A DNA stretch of 64,000 bases, from the NCBI GenBank assembly GCA_036504035.1, contig DASXVV010000004.1, forward strand, positions 1 through 64,000. Direction: 5' to 3'. This stretch comes from Candidatus Deferrimicrobiaceae bacterium (GTDB lineage: Bacteria > Desulfobacterota > Deferrimicrobia > Deferrimicrobiales > Deferrimicrobiaceae). A program made the position numbers and the translations under genes. Below the pieces are notes generated by a model. The model was given only the letters and a program-made list of their open reading frames with translations. It did no database searches and was not told where the DNA came from. Within the stretch, counting starts at the first letter, position 1; each line of letters begins with the position of its first letter. This document shows, piece by piece, positions 27,299 through 36,451 of this stretch.

Positions 27299-29002
27299 GT
27301 GGCTGATCCCGCCCCGGCCGCCAAGCCGTCCGGCGGGGCCGCGCCCCGCAAGTTCCTCGGCGAGCGGCTCATCGACGCGGGCCTGCTCACGCAGGACCAG
27401 CTCGAGCTGGGGCTGCGCGAGCAGAAGCGCACCGGCGACCGGATCGGCGAGATCCTCATCAACCTGGGGTTCGTCACCCAGGAGCTGATCTCGTCGGTGC
27501 TCGCCTCCGAGGCGGGCGTCACCTTCGTTGCGCTCGACAACTACCTCATCGAGCCCAAGGCGCTCAAGTGCGTGCCCGAGGCGATGGCGCGCCGCTTCAA
27601 GATCGTCCCCATCCTGCTCGAGCCGCCCAAGCTGACGATCGCCATGGCCAACGTCTTCGACGTCCTCGCGATCGACGAGGTGCAGCGCGCGACCGGATTC
27701 GTGGTCGACGTCGTGTCCACGACCGAGTCGAACATCCTTTCCGCCATCGAGCAGTACTACGTCGGCGGGGGCTCGCTCGAAGAGATCATCCAGAAGTCGG
27801 TCCGGCAGGTCGAGGCGGGCCGCGTCTCCGAGTCCGACCTGGCCGCGGGCGCCCCGATCATCCGGCTGGTCGACCAGCTCTTCCTCACCGCGGTGCAGGA
27901 AGGCGGCACCGACATCCATTTCGAGCCCGAGGAGCGCGTCTTCCGCATCCGCTTCCGCGTCGACGGCAAGCTGCGCCCGGGTCCCTCGCTTCCCAAGGAG
28001 TTGCAGCCCGCGGTCACGGCGCGCGTGAAGATCCTTTCCGGACTCAACATCGCCGAGACGCGGCTCCCGCAGGACGGCAAGATCAACTTCTACGTCGGCA
28101 AGCGCAAGATCGACCTGCGCGTCTCGACGCTGCCGACCGTCCACGGCGAGAACATGGTGCTGCGCGTCCTCGACAAGAGCAAGGTCGTCATCGGCCTCGA
28201 GTCGCTCGGCTTCTCCGAGCGCAACAACGCCGTCTTCCGCACGGCGCTCGACAGCCGCAACGGCATCATCCTGGTATGCGGACCCACCGGCTCGGGCAAG
28301 ACGACGACGCTTTACTCGGCGCTCTCCTACATCAACGGTCTCGACCGCAGCATCATCACGCTCGAGGACCCGGTCGAGTACGAGCTGCCGATCATCCGCC
28401 AGTGCCAGATCAACCTGAAGGCGGGGCTCACCTTTGCGGCGGGGCTGCGCTCGATCCTGCGGCATGACCCCGACGTCATCCTGGTCGGCGAGATGCGCGA
28501 CGGCGAGACGGCCGAGCTGGCGATCCGCTCTGCGCTGACCGGCCACCTCGTGTTTTCGACGCTGCACACCAACGACGCCTCGGGCGCCATCCCGCGCCTC
28601 GTCAACATGGGCCAGGAACCGTTCCTCGTCGCTTCGTCGCTGCGCGCGGTCATCGGGCAGCTGCTGATGCGGACCACCTGCTCGCAGTGCCGCGTCCCCT
28701 ATGTCCCGACGGCCGAGGCGATCGAGCGGGCGCAGCTTTCCTCCGAGGAGCTCGCCTCCGCTGCATTCCTCACCGGCGAGGGGTGCGAGGTGTGCGGGAA
28801 GACGGGCTACAAGGGGCGCGTGGGCATCCACGAGATCCTCGAGATCTCGCCCGAGATTACGCGGATCGTCATGCAGCGGTGCAACAGCGCCGAGATCCAG
28901 GACATCGCCGTGGCCGAGGGAATGATCACCATGCGGCGCGACGCCGTCGCGAAGGCGCTCGCCGGCAAGACCACGCTCGAAGAAGCGTTGAGGACGTCGT
29001 AG
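27299..29002 (+). CDS. Type IV pilus/type II secretion assembly ATPase (GspE/PilB/MshE-like)
   Basis: A 567-aa hexameric ATPase that powers pilin polymerisation at the inner membrane. The N-terminal region (about residues 18-75) has two repeated blocks resembling MshEN (LGERLIDAGLLTQDQL and IGEILINLGFVTQELI), a domain that can bind c-di-GMP. The catalytic core has Walker A GPTGSGKTTT with Lys334, an Asp box and Walker B LVGEMRDGETAELA, and a tetracysteine zinc site (CSQC and CEVC). The start is GTG at 27299, preceded by GGAGG at 27289-27293. The first MshEN block begins FLG rather than RLG, so c-di-GMP binding is uncertain. Confidence 0.95.
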   Translation: MADPAPAAKPSGGAAPRKFLGERLIDAGLLTQDQLELGLREQKRTGDRIGEILINLGFVTQELISSVLASEAGVTFVALDNYLIEPKALKCVPEAMARRFKIVPILLEPPKLTIAMANVFDVLAIDEVQRATGFVVDVVSTTESNILSAIEQYYVGGGSLEEIIQKSVRQVEAGRVSESDLAAGAPIIRLVDQLFLTAVQEGGTDIHFEPEERVFRIRFRVDGKLRPGPSLPKELQPAVTARVKILSGLNIAETRLPQDGKINFYVGKRKIDLRVSTLPTVHGENMVLRVLDKSKVVIGLESLGFSERNNAVFRTALDSRNGIILVCGPTGSGKTTTLYSALSYINGLDRSIITLEDPVEYELPIIRQCQINLKAGLTFAAGLRSILRHDPDVILVGEMRDGETAELAIRSALTGHLVFSTLHTNDASGAIPRLVNMGQEPFLVASSLRAVIGQLLMRTTCSQCRVPYVPTAEAIERAQLSSEELASAAFLTGEGCEVCGKTGYKGRVGIHEILEISPEITRIVMQRCNSAEIQDIAVAEGMITMRRDAVAKALAGKTTLEEALRTS

Positions 29003-29005
29003 GCC

Positions 29006-30211
29006 ATGCCGAGATACGCATACGAGGCGGTCGACGACTACGGCAAGCGGGTGCAGGGCGCGCTCATGGCGGCCGACGAGAATGCGCTCCGGAACGCGCT
29101 CGCAGGGATGTCCCTTTACCTCGTCAAGGCGACCGAGCGGGCGGGCGGGGGCGCGTCGAGCCTGTTCCGGAAAAAGATCAAGCGCGACGACCTCATCCAG
29201 TTCACCTTCCACTTCAAGACGCTGATCGGCGCGGGCATCCCGCTGGTCTCGGCGCTGGGCGACCTCGCCGAGCAGACCGAGAACCCCGAGCTTCGCGACG
29301 TGCTCCAGGACATCCGGCGCAACCTGCAGTCGGGCGCCACACTGTCCGACTCGTTCGCGCTCCATCCCAATGTGTTTCCCGAGATCTTCGGCAACATCCT
29401 CCGGGCGGGCGAGACGACCGGGAACCTCGACTCGGTGCTCGACGACCTCACCAAGTTCCTCACCTGGCAGGAGGAGCTCTCGGGCACGATCAAGCAGGCG
29501 ACCTATTACCCGGCCACGCTTCTTTCCGCCGTCGGGATGCTCATCTTCGTCCTCTTCTCGTTCGTCTTCCCGCGCTTCCTGATGATCTTCAAGGGGGCCA
29601 ACATCGAGCTGCCCGCGCCCACCCGGGTCGTCATCGCGATCAGCGTCTTCTTCCGCGACTACGGCGTCTTCCTGGTCGTGGGCGTCGTCGCCGTCATCTT
29701 CGCCTACCGCTTCTACCGGAAGACCGAGAAGGGGCGTCTCGTCACCGATCGATGGAAGCTCAAGATGCCGCTGATGGGGCACGTGATCCGCGCCATCGAG
29801 ATCAGCCAGTTCTGCCATTACCTCGCGTCGCTCTTCCGCGCGGGCGTCGAGATGACGCATGCCCTCTGGATCGTCGAGAAGCTGGTCGGCAACAAGGTCA
29901 TCGCCCAGGTCATCCACGAAGCGCGCGAAGATCTCATGGCGGGCGGCAGCCTCTCGGCCTCGCTGCGCAAGTCGGGCGAGTTCCCGCCGATGGTGCTTCG
30001 CATGGTGTCCGCCGGGGAGAGCACGGGAAACCTCGACGGCTGCCTCGAGAACGTCTCCGAGTTCTACGACCGCGAAGTGCCCAAGCTGCTCAAGAAGACG
30101 TTCGCGGTGATGGAGCCGCTCATCATCCTCGTGCTGGCCGTCGTCGTCCTGGGCGCCGCCCTCGCCTTTTTCCTGGCGCTCTACAAGATGGTCGGGTCGC
30201 TGTCGAAATGA
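29006..30211 (+). CDS. Inner-membrane platform protein (GspF/PilC-like)
   Basis: A 401-aa polytopic protein that couples the assembly ATPase to pilin extraction. Two T2SSF domains are separated by membrane segments: the first contains FTFHFKTLIGAGIPLVSAL and ILRAGETTGNLD, the second FCHYLASLFRAGVEMTHAL and MVSAGESTGNLD, followed by a final hydrophobic helix near residue 380. The repeat of the xGExTGxLD motif is diagnostic. It starts 3 bases after the ATPase gene. Confidence 0.95.
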   Translation: MPRYAYEAVDDYGKRVQGALMAADENALRNALAGMSLYLVKATERAGGGASSLFRKKIKRDDLIQFTFHFKTLIGAGIPLVSALGDLAEQTENPELRDVLQDIRRNLQSGATLSDSFALHPNVFPEIFGNILRAGETTGNLDSVLDDLTKFLTWQEELSGTIKQATYYPATLLSAVGMLIFVLFSFVFPRFLMIFKGANIELPAPTRVVIAISVFFRDYGVFLVVGVVAVIFAYRFYRKTEKGRLVTDRWKLKMPLMGHVIRAIEISQFCHYLASLFRAGVEMTHALWIVEKLVGNKVIAQVIHEAREDLMAGGSLSASLRKSGEFPPMVLRMVSAGESTGNLDGCLENVSEFYDREVPKLLKKTFAVMEPLIILVLAVVVLGAALAFFLALYKMVGSLSK

Positions 30212-30231
30212 CGATGCGGGAAGGGACCGCC

Positions 30232-31032
30232 ATGAGCAAATCCCGGGCGGGATTCACGCTCGTCGAGATCGTCGTCGTGATCGCGGTCATCTCGATCCTG
30301 GCCTCGATGGCGGTGCCGTTCGCGGCGAAGATGATCGATTCCGCGCGGGAGGAGAGCACGAGGAAGCGGATGCTCGACATCGACAAGGCGATCCTGGGAG
30401 ACCCCGCGACGGGGACGTTCGGTTTCGTCGGCGATATGGGCCGGCTGCCCAACGGCGCCAACCCCGTCCAACAGCTCGGTTCGGGGACGGGGATGCCCGG
30501 CACTTCGAACGGCCAGCTCGGCGTCCGGTACGGCTACAACGGGCCCTACATCAACTCGGGCTTCAGCGCGGCGAGCTACTACACCGACGCCTGGGGCCGG
30601 AACTTCGACTACAACTTCCCGAACGTCGGCCAGATCCGCAGCCGCGGGGCCGATGGCGTGGCGGGAACCGCGCCGAACTTCGGCGACGACATCATCTACC
30701 CCCCCAACCAGGTCAACATCAACGGCCGCCTGACGGTCAACGTCTACGTCTGGGACAACACGCAGTTCGTCCCCAACCCGACGCTCACGACCTATCCGGG
30801 CACGACGGGGTGGGTCCGCGTCTATTTCTCCAACAACGGCGTACAGTCCGCGATGCCGCTCTCGCTCTCGCCCACGCTCGCCGCGCCCCCGTTCGTGTTC
30901 ACCGTCCCGGCGGGCGCCCACGCGGTCCTGGGAAGCATCACCCTCCCGGCGAAACCTGCGGCCACCGGACAGGCGGTCGCGGCCGTGCCGTCCAACAACC
31001 AGCAGACCGTGCTGAACCTCTACCTGCGGTGA
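30232..31032 (+). CDS. Second pseudopilin of the operon
   Basis: A 266-aa prepilin with leader MSKSRAG followed by FTLVEIVVVIAVISILASMAV and Glu5 of the mature form. ATG 30232 gives the shortest typical leader and has GGAAGGGA upstream. Two in-frame upstream ATGs (30208, 30214) exist; the first overlaps the GspF stop as ATGA and would give a 15-residue leader, still cleavable. The mature part is longer than a usual minor pseudopilin and rich in Gly/Asn/Tyr, with a C-terminal block that looks beta-sandwich-like. Role as minor pilin or tip component is inferred from position. Confidence 0.9.
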   Translation: MSKSRAGFTLVEIVVVIAVISILASMAVPFAAKMIDSAREESTRKRMLDIDKAILGDPATGTFGFVGDMGRLPNGANPVQQLGSGTGMPGTSNGQLGVRYGYNGPYINSGFSAASYYTDAWGRNFDYNFPNVGQIRSRGADGVAGTAPNFGDDIIYPPNQVNINGRLTVNVYVWDNTQFVPNPTLTTYPGTTGWVRVYFSNNGVQSAMPLSLSPTLAAPPFVFTVPAGAHAVLGSITLPAKPAATGQAVAAVPSNNQQTVLNLYLR

Positions 31033-31036
31033 CCCG

Positions 31037-32647
31037 ATGATCCCGACGATAATCCCGACCAAGGGACGCATGCTGTCGATCGAGTTCGGCGCCCGGGAGA
31101 TCCGGGTGGTCGAGTTCGTCCCCAACACCCGGCCGGTCCAGGTGACCAACGTCGCGGCCACCGAAAGGCCCAGCGGCGAACCTAACGTCATCGGGAAGTT
31201 CCTCAAGGAATTCCTCGAGTCGAAGGGCTTCGTCGCGAAGCGGGTGCTCATCAGCTATTCCGGTCCCGTCATCGAGCACCGCATCTACGCGATCCCCCCG
31301 GTGGCTCCCGAGAGCCGCGAGGAGCTGCTGCGCGGGAAGGTGGCCCAGGAGGTCAGCACGCCGGTCGGCGAGCTTCGCGTTGCCGGCGAATTCCTCGGCA
31401 AGGTGGTCGAGCAGGGCGTCGAGCGGCACGAGATCCTGACCGCCTTCGTCCCCGAGTTCGAGGTCAAGCGGCTGATCTACATGCTGGTCGAGGCGGGCGT
31501 CTCGCCGGCCCGCGTGGCGACCGTCCCGCTCGCGCTCGCGGCGCTGCATCCCTCCGAGGCGAAGGACAACCTCGCCGGGTTCCTGCACGCCGAGAGCAAC
31601 CATTGCACCATCGGCGTCTCCAACGCGGGAAAGCTGCGCTTCGCGCGCGAGTTCCCCGTCGAGATGCCGACCGGGGGGGGGAGCGCGCCGCCTCCTCCCG
31701 AGATGCCCGAATACGGAAACCTCGACCTCGGGGGCGATTCCCCCGTGGCGGCGACCCCCTCGATCCAGGAGGTGCCCACCCTTGCCGAGACGCCCGAGGA
31801 CGAGGCGATCGCCGAGCGACTCGTCACCGAACTGACCCGGTCGCTGCTCTATTACCGCCAGCTCTCGCGCGGCGGCGCGATCACGAAACTCTACTGGAGC
31901 GGCATCCCGCCCACGCCGACGATCGAGCGGCTGATCGGCGAGCGGCTCAAGTTCAAGATCGAGCCGCACCCGGCCGGGAACGCCTCGACCGGCCTCGACC
32001 GGTTCGAGGCCTCGCCCGCCGAGTTCGGCGTTCCCGTCGGCCTGGCGGTCGCCATGCAGTCGGCCGAGCAGATCAACCTGCTGCCCGAGGAATACCTGCG
32101 CCGGCGGAAGCGGCGCAAGAGTTACGCGGCGCTCGTGGTGGCCGGGGTGCTGTTCCTCGCCGCCAACGTGGGCCTCTTCATGGGGTTCCGCAACGCGCAG
32201 AACCGATACCGGGCCATCCTCTCCGATTCCGATGCGGGCCAGGCGCGCAATGCCGGGATGGAAGCGGACTATATCCGCTGGTCCGCGCTGCGCGGGACGA
32301 TCCACGAGATCGCGAAGGCCGAGAAAACGCTTGCGACGCCGTTCACCCGCTGGAACGGGCTGTTTGCGTCGCTCGGCGCGGCCGCCCCGAAAGAGGTGAC
32401 CTTCACGCAGATGTCGCTCGACCGGTTCGAGGGCGGATACAAGGGGACGCTGCACGGGCTCTCGCGCGGGAAGGATCCGGCCCAGGTCCAGGAGCGGCTC
32501 GGCGTGTTTCTCCACGGTCTGGAAGGGCGTGCCCCGATGCTCGGGATGACGTACGCGCCGGTCGAGATCCGGCCGGTCCGCAAGGAAGAGGGGCGGGGGT
32601 ACGAGCAGGAATTTCTCGTCACCTTCACGCTCGTGCGAGAGGATTAG
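31037..32647 (+). CDS. PilM-PilN (GspL-like) fusion protein
   Basis: A 536-aa protein. The N-terminal 350 residues are actin-like, as in PilM/GspL (MLSIEFGAREIRVVEF at the start, later LYWSGIPPTPTIERL). A Pro/Gly-rich insertion lies near residue 210. Then come INLLPEEYLRR, the hallmark of PilN, a single membrane helix (about 360-385) and a periplasmic domain. Fusing the two makes a GspL-type architecture. It would sit at the inner membrane and link the ATPase to PilO/PilP. It starts 4 bases after the pseudopilin stop. Confidence 0.9.
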   Translation: MIPTIIPTKGRMLSIEFGAREIRVVEFVPNTRPVQVTNVAATERPSGEPNVIGKFLKEFLESKGFVAKRVLISYSGPVIEHRIYAIPPVAPESREELLRGKVAQEVSTPVGELRVAGEFLGKVVEQGVERHEILTAFVPEFEVKRLIYMLVEAGVSPARVATVPLALAALHPSEAKDNLAGFLHAESNHCTIGVSNAGKLRFAREFPVEMPTGGGSAPPPPEMPEYGNLDLGGDSPVAATPSIQEVPTLAETPEDEAIAERLVTELTRSLLYYRQLSRGGAITKLYWSGIPPTPTIERLIGERLKFKIEPHPAGNASTGLDRFEASPAEFGVPVGLAVAMQSAEQINLLPEEYLRRRKRRKSYAALVVAGVLFLAANVGLFMGFRNAQNRYRAILSDSDAGQARNAGMEADYIRWSALRGTIHEIAKAEKTLATPFTRWNGLFASLGAAAPKEVTFTQMSLDRFEGGYKGTLHGLSRGKDPAQVQERLGVFLHGLEGRAPMLGMTYAPVEIRPVRKEEGRGYEQEFLVTFTLVRED

Positions 32648-32651
32648 GGCG

Positions 32652-33248
32652 ATGAAGCTGCTCGACGGGCTGAAGAAAAAGGAGATCGGCTACCTGCTGT
32701 TGGGGCTGGCGGCGGCCTGCATCATCGCCTGGGTCCTCGTGTACGCGCCCGCGATCCGGGAACTCAAGCGGCTAAAGGCCGAGGTGGCCGTCCGGCAGGA
32801 TGCGATGGCCGAGTCGATGCGGCAATGGTCCGACATGCGCCGCTCGAAGGGGGGCGAGACGCAAGGGTGGGAAGCGTCCGTCCGGCGCTGGGACGAGCGG
32901 GTACCCGGCACCCCGATGGCCGACGCGCTGATGGCCGAGATCAGCGCGCAGGCGGTGCGGCACGGGCTGACCGTGTTCCGGCTGACGCTGCCGGCCGAGG
33001 GCGCGGAAGAGAACGCCATGGCCGGCGTGCCGGCGGGCGGCGACCCGGCGCAGGACAACGTCGACCGGCCGGTCGAGCAGAAATACGAGATCGTTTTCCG
33101 CTCCTCCTACCGGGATCTCGCCGGTTTCCTGGACGAGCTGCCCCACCTTCGGCGGCTGATCACGCTTCGCGCGCTCCAGGTCCGGGAGGACGAAGGGGCG
33201 ATGGAATCGAAGTTGTCGATCTCGGCCTGGCATCGAGGCAAACCTTGA
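32652..33248 (+). CDS. PilO-like inner-membrane alignment protein
   Basis: A 198-aa bitopic protein: short cytoplasmic start, one membrane helix (YLLLGLAAACIIAWVLVYA, about residues 14-32), a coiled coil, and a periplasmic ferredoxin-like domain ending KLSISAWHR. The position directly after the PilM-PilN fusion and before a PilP-like gene identifies it as PilO/GspM. Its TGA overlaps the TTG start of the next gene. Confidence 0.85.
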   Translation: MKLLDGLKKKEIGYLLLGLAAACIIAWVLVYAPAIRELKRLKAEVAVRQDAMAESMRQWSDMRRSKGGETQGWEASVRRWDERVPGTPMADALMAEISAQAVRHGLTVFRLTLPAEGAEENAMAGVPAGGDPAQDNVDRPVEQKYEIVFRSSYRDLAGFLDELPHLRRLITLRALQVREDEGAMESKLSISAWHRGKP

Positions 33249-33889
33249 AGCCGATCCGGGAGCTGATGCAGGACAAGCGGGTGGCCGCCGGGCTAGCGGG
33301 CCTCGCGCTCCTGTTCGTGGCTTATCGGTTCTCGACGACGGGGAAGCGCCCGGCCGTGCCCGCCGTGGCCGACAACGGGGCGACCGCCGCCGCGGCCTCC
33401 CCCGCTCCCGGGGACAACGCGGCCAGTCCGAACGGCGCCTATGCTCCGCCCACTGCCGACAACACGGCGGCATCCGTCCCTCGGGGCGACGTGGCCTGGA
33501 ACTGGGAGCGGAACCCGTTCATCGGCCCTCCGAAAAAAGGGAGCGGCGCCGGCCCCGAGGCGTTCCCGACAATCGTGATCCCGGGCTTCGGGAAGAATGC
33601 ACATCCCATCTCCCCCCCGCCGGCCGCGGACCCGGCCATCGCGACACGCACGGAACCCGGGATCGGGAACGCCGAAGGGACGATGCCGGAACTGCGCGGC
33701 ACCGTGCTCTCCGGGGATCGGAAGATGGCCGTCTTCGGCACGCACCTCGTGCCCGCAGGCGAGCAGGTCGACGGGTGGACGGTCGACCGGGTGACGGCCT
33801 ACGACGTATCGATCCGCAAGGGGGGCGAGCGTCGCACGCTCGCAGTGTTCAAGCCGGCAAGCGCCAGGGAAGAGGGAGGAAAACCGTGA
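33245..33889 (+). CDS. PilP/GspC-like protein
   Basis: A 214-aa protein with an N-terminal membrane anchor (VAAGLAGLALLFVAYRF), a Pro/Ala-rich linker and a C-terminal HR-like domain: RNPFIGPP, MPELRGTVLSGDRKMAVFG, VDGWTVDRVTAYDVSI. PilP/GspC proteins connect the inner-membrane subcomplex to the secretin. The start is assigned to TTG 33245, overlapping the previous stop as TTGA; no in-frame ATG lies before the membrane segment. Its stop overlaps the GTG of the secretin gene. Confidence 0.8.
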   Translation: MKPIRELMQDKRVAAGLAGLALLFVAYRFSTTGKRPAVPAVADNGATAAAASPAPGDNAASPNGAYAPPTADNTAASVPRGDVAWNWERNPFIGPPKKGSGAGPEAFPTIVIPGFGKNAHPISPPPAADPAIATRTEPGIGNAEGTMPELRGTVLSGDRKMAVFGTHLVPAGEQVDGWTVDRVTAYDVSIRKGGERRTLAVFKPASAREEGGKP

Positions 33890-35538
33890 AGATTCTGCCG
33901 ATCGCCGGCATCTTGATCGCTTTGGGGGTGGCCGGCTGCGCGAAGCCGCAGACGGTGCGCCGGGAGCCCCCGCCCCGCGTGACGGTCGCGCGGGAGGCCG
34001 CGCCCGAGGCGCGCGTCGAGGTTCCCCTTCCCGAGTCGCCGGTGGAAGCGGTCGAATCCGAGAAGGAAGGCCCATCCGATTTCCGCAAGGCATCGCGCCG
34101 CTACACGCTGGTGCTCAACGGCACCGAGGCGCGCGAGCTGTTCCTGTCGCTGGCGAAGGAGAACGACCTCAACATCGTCTTGTCGCCCGAGGTGACGGGG
34201 ACGGTGACGCTCGACATCAAGGAGGCGACCGCCCCCGAAATCATCGAGGAGGCGTGCCTGATACTTGGCTGCCGCGCCGAATTCTCCGGGAAGACCGTCC
34301 GCATCCTTCCCGAGAAACGGGTCACGCGGCTGTTCCGGCTCGATTACGTCCTCACCTCCCGCGTGGGCACCGGAATGATCTCGGCGTCGACCTCGACGGG
34401 AAGCAGCAGCGGCGGCAGCAGCGGGGGAAGCAGCTCTTCCGGCGGCAGCGGGGGAGGCGGCGGCGAAAGCCAGAGCACGAACAGCATCCAGACCGAAGAG
34501 AAGGTCGACTTCTGGGGCGGCCTATCTGAGGAGCTGACGACGCTCCTGTCGGGCGGCGATGCGAAGGTCGTCGTGAACCGCGCGGCCGGCACCGTGATGG
34601 TGAGCGACTTTCCGGCCAACATAGAACGGATCGGGAGCTACCTCAACGTGCTCGAGTCGCGTTCCCGCACGGGAGTCATGATCGAGGCGAAAATCCTCGA
34701 GGTGACGCTCGACGACAAGACGCAGTACGGCATCGACTGGTCGGCGGCGCCCGGGCTCGACCGCGTAAACCTCGCAGGCTCGCTGGGCGGCGGGAACGTG
34801 TTCAGCCAGTCGCTATCGACGCTCGCGTCCGGAACCCAGCCCACCTTCCAGTTCGGGATCGCGGGGAGCCGCTTCACGGCCATGCTCAACGCGATGGCGT
34901 CATCGGGGCAGCTCAACGTGCTGTCGACGCCGAAGATCTCGACGCTCAACAACCAGAAGGCGATCATCCGGATCGGCCGCCAGGACGTCTTCTTCCGTGC
35001 GACCGTCACGCCGGCGACCACGACGTCGGCTGCGGTCATCACCTACAATCCCGATACGATCACCGAGGGAATCATCCTCAGCGTGACGCCGCAGATCGGC
35101 CGGGGCGGCAACGTGATGCTCTCGATCCACCCGTCGATCACGGCCAAGGTGGGCGAGGCGAAGGCGCCCGACGGCAACACGGCGCCCGTCGTCGACGTGC
35201 GCGAGACCAACACCCTGGTCAACGTGGCCGACGGCCAGAGCGTCTTCATCGGGGGGCTGATGCAGGAGACGACGCAGGAGGTCGTCACCTCGGTCCCGCT
35301 GCTGGGCGACATCCCGTGGATGGGCGCGCTTTTCCGGAACACGAGCCACAGCAAGAAGAAGACGGAGCTGGTCATCCTGATCACGCCGCACGTGGTCCCG
35401 CCGGCCGATATGGCCGCCACCGGCCGGAAGGAGCTCGAGTCGATCCGGCACCACGATCGCGGGTACCACGTCGGGGGCAAGCCCTGGATCTACGGGACCG
35501 GGGGCGAGCTGCTCGGAATCTCCCCCTGGGAAGAGTAG
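33886..35538 (+). CDS. Secretin, MshL/PilQ type (outer-membrane lipoprotein)
   Basis: A 550-aa secretin that forms the outer-membrane channel for the pilus. A GTG start behind GGGAGG gives a lipoprotein signal with Cys at about residue 18 (IALGVAGC). A short STN-like domain and N domain follow, then a striking Ser/Gly-only linker (about 34390-34480) before the secretin domain. The latter ends with LVNVADGQSVFIGGL and VPLLGDIPWMGALF, the hallmark motifs, and KKTELVILITPHVV. MshL-type short secretins have this layout. Confidence 0.94.
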   Translation: MKILPIAGILIALGVAGCAKPQTVRREPPPRVTVAREAAPEARVEVPLPESPVEAVESEKEGPSDFRKASRRYTLVLNGTEARELFLSLAKENDLNIVLSPEVTGTVTLDIKEATAPEIIEEACLILGCRAEFSGKTVRILPEKRVTRLFRLDYVLTSRVGTGMISASTSTGSSSGGSSGGSSSSGGSGGGGGESQSTNSIQTEEKVDFWGGLSEELTTLLSGGDAKVVVNRAAGTVMVSDFPANIERIGSYLNVLESRSRTGVMIEAKILEVTLDDKTQYGIDWSAAPGLDRVNLAGSLGGGNVFSQSLSTLASGTQPTFQFGIAGSRFTAMLNAMASSGQLNVLSTPKISTLNNQKAIIRIGRQDVFFRATVTPATTTSAAVITYNPDTITEGIILSVTPQIGRGGNVMLSIHPSITAKVGEAKAPDGNTAPVVDVRETNTLVNVADGQSVFIGGLMQETTQEVVTSVPLLGDIPWMGALFRNTSHSKKKTELVILITPHVVPPADMAATGRKELESIRHHDRGYHVGGKPWIYGTGGELLGISPWEE

Positions 35539-35548
35539 GCCGAATCCG

Positions 35549-36451
35549 ATGTACGAGAGCGCGTTCGGGCTGACCGAAAAACCGTTTTCCCTGACGCCCG
35601 ACCCGGACTACCTGTTCCTGTCCGAGAGCCACCAGCAGGCGCTCGACCACCTGCTGTTCGGGCTCGAAAGCGGCGACGGCTTCATCGTGGTCACGGGCGA
35701 GGTGGGCGTCGGAAAGACGACCGTCTGCCGGGCGCTGCTCCGGCGGCTGTCCGACCGGTACGTCACGTCGATCGTCCTCAACCCGATGCTGACCGAGAAG
35801 GAGCTGATCCGCGGCATCCTCGAGGATTTCGGGGCCGAATGCGGCGGCGGGGGGACGAAGAAAGACCATCTCGACGCGCTCGACCGGTTCCTGCTGGCGT
35901 CGGCCGAGGCGGGAAAGCGGCCGGTGCTGATCATCGACGAGGCGCAGGACTTGACGCCCTCGCTGCTCGAGCAGGTGCGGCTCCTTTCCAACCTCGAGAC
36001 CGAAAAGCGGAAGCTGATCCAGATCGTCCTCATCGGGCAGCGGGAGCTGAAGGAGAAGCTGGCGATGGACGCGTTGAGGCAGCTCGACCAGCGGGTGACC
36101 GTCCGGGCGCAGATCCGGCCGCTCGACCGGAAGGCGATGCGGCGCTACGTCGACCACCGGCTTTCCGTGGCGGGCGCCGGCGGGCGGCAGCTGGTGACGG
36201 ATGGCGCCGAAGGGGCGCTCTTCCGCTGCTCGGGCGGCGTGCCGCGCGTGGTCAACATGCTGTGCGACCGCGCCTTCCTGTCGGCGAGTCTTCGCAACGG
36301 GGCGGCGATCGACGCCGCGGACGTGCGCCGCGCCGCCGACTCGGTCTTCGATCGCGGATGGCGGATGCGCCGGATGCTCCGGATGTTCCCGAAGGCGGCG
36401 GCCGTGCTGGCCGCGCTTGCCGTCGCCGCGAAGACGGGGAGGGGGGCATGA
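35549..36451 (+). CDS. ExeA/MshM-type AAA ATPase
   Basis: A 300-aa GspA/MshM-like ATPase. The N-terminus MYESAFGLTEKPFSLTPDP is diagnostic of the ExeA family. Walker A GEVGVGKTT has Lys56; Walker B is LIIDEAQDL near residue 128. The C-terminal region carries sensor and lid helices (CSGGVPRVVNML), then a weak hydrophobic stretch that may anchor it. ExeA relatives help the secretin cross peptidoglycan. It begins 10 bases after the secretin and its stop overlaps the next start. Confidence 0.92.
   Translation: MYESAFGLTEKPFSLTPDPDYLFLSESHQQALDHLLFGLESGDGFIVVTGEVGVGKTTVCRALLRRLSDRYVTSIVLNPMLTEKELIRGILEDFGAECGGGGTKKDHLDALDRFLLASAEAGKRPVLIIDEAQDLTPSLLEQVRLLSNLETEKRKLIQIVLIGQRELKEKLAMDALRQLDQRVTVRAQIRPLDRKAMRRYVDHRLSVAGAGGRQLVTDGAEGALFRCSGGVPRVVNMLCDRAFLSASLRNGAAIDAADVRRAADSVFDRGWRMRRMLRMFPKAAAVLAALAVAAKTGRGA

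Noticed and set aside
34390-34480. Ser/Gly codon run in the secretin as a possible tandem repeat or phase-variable tract
   Set aside because: The codons are varied (AGC, GGC, GGG, TCT, TCC) and do not form exact repeats long enough for slippage; it reads as a flexible linker.
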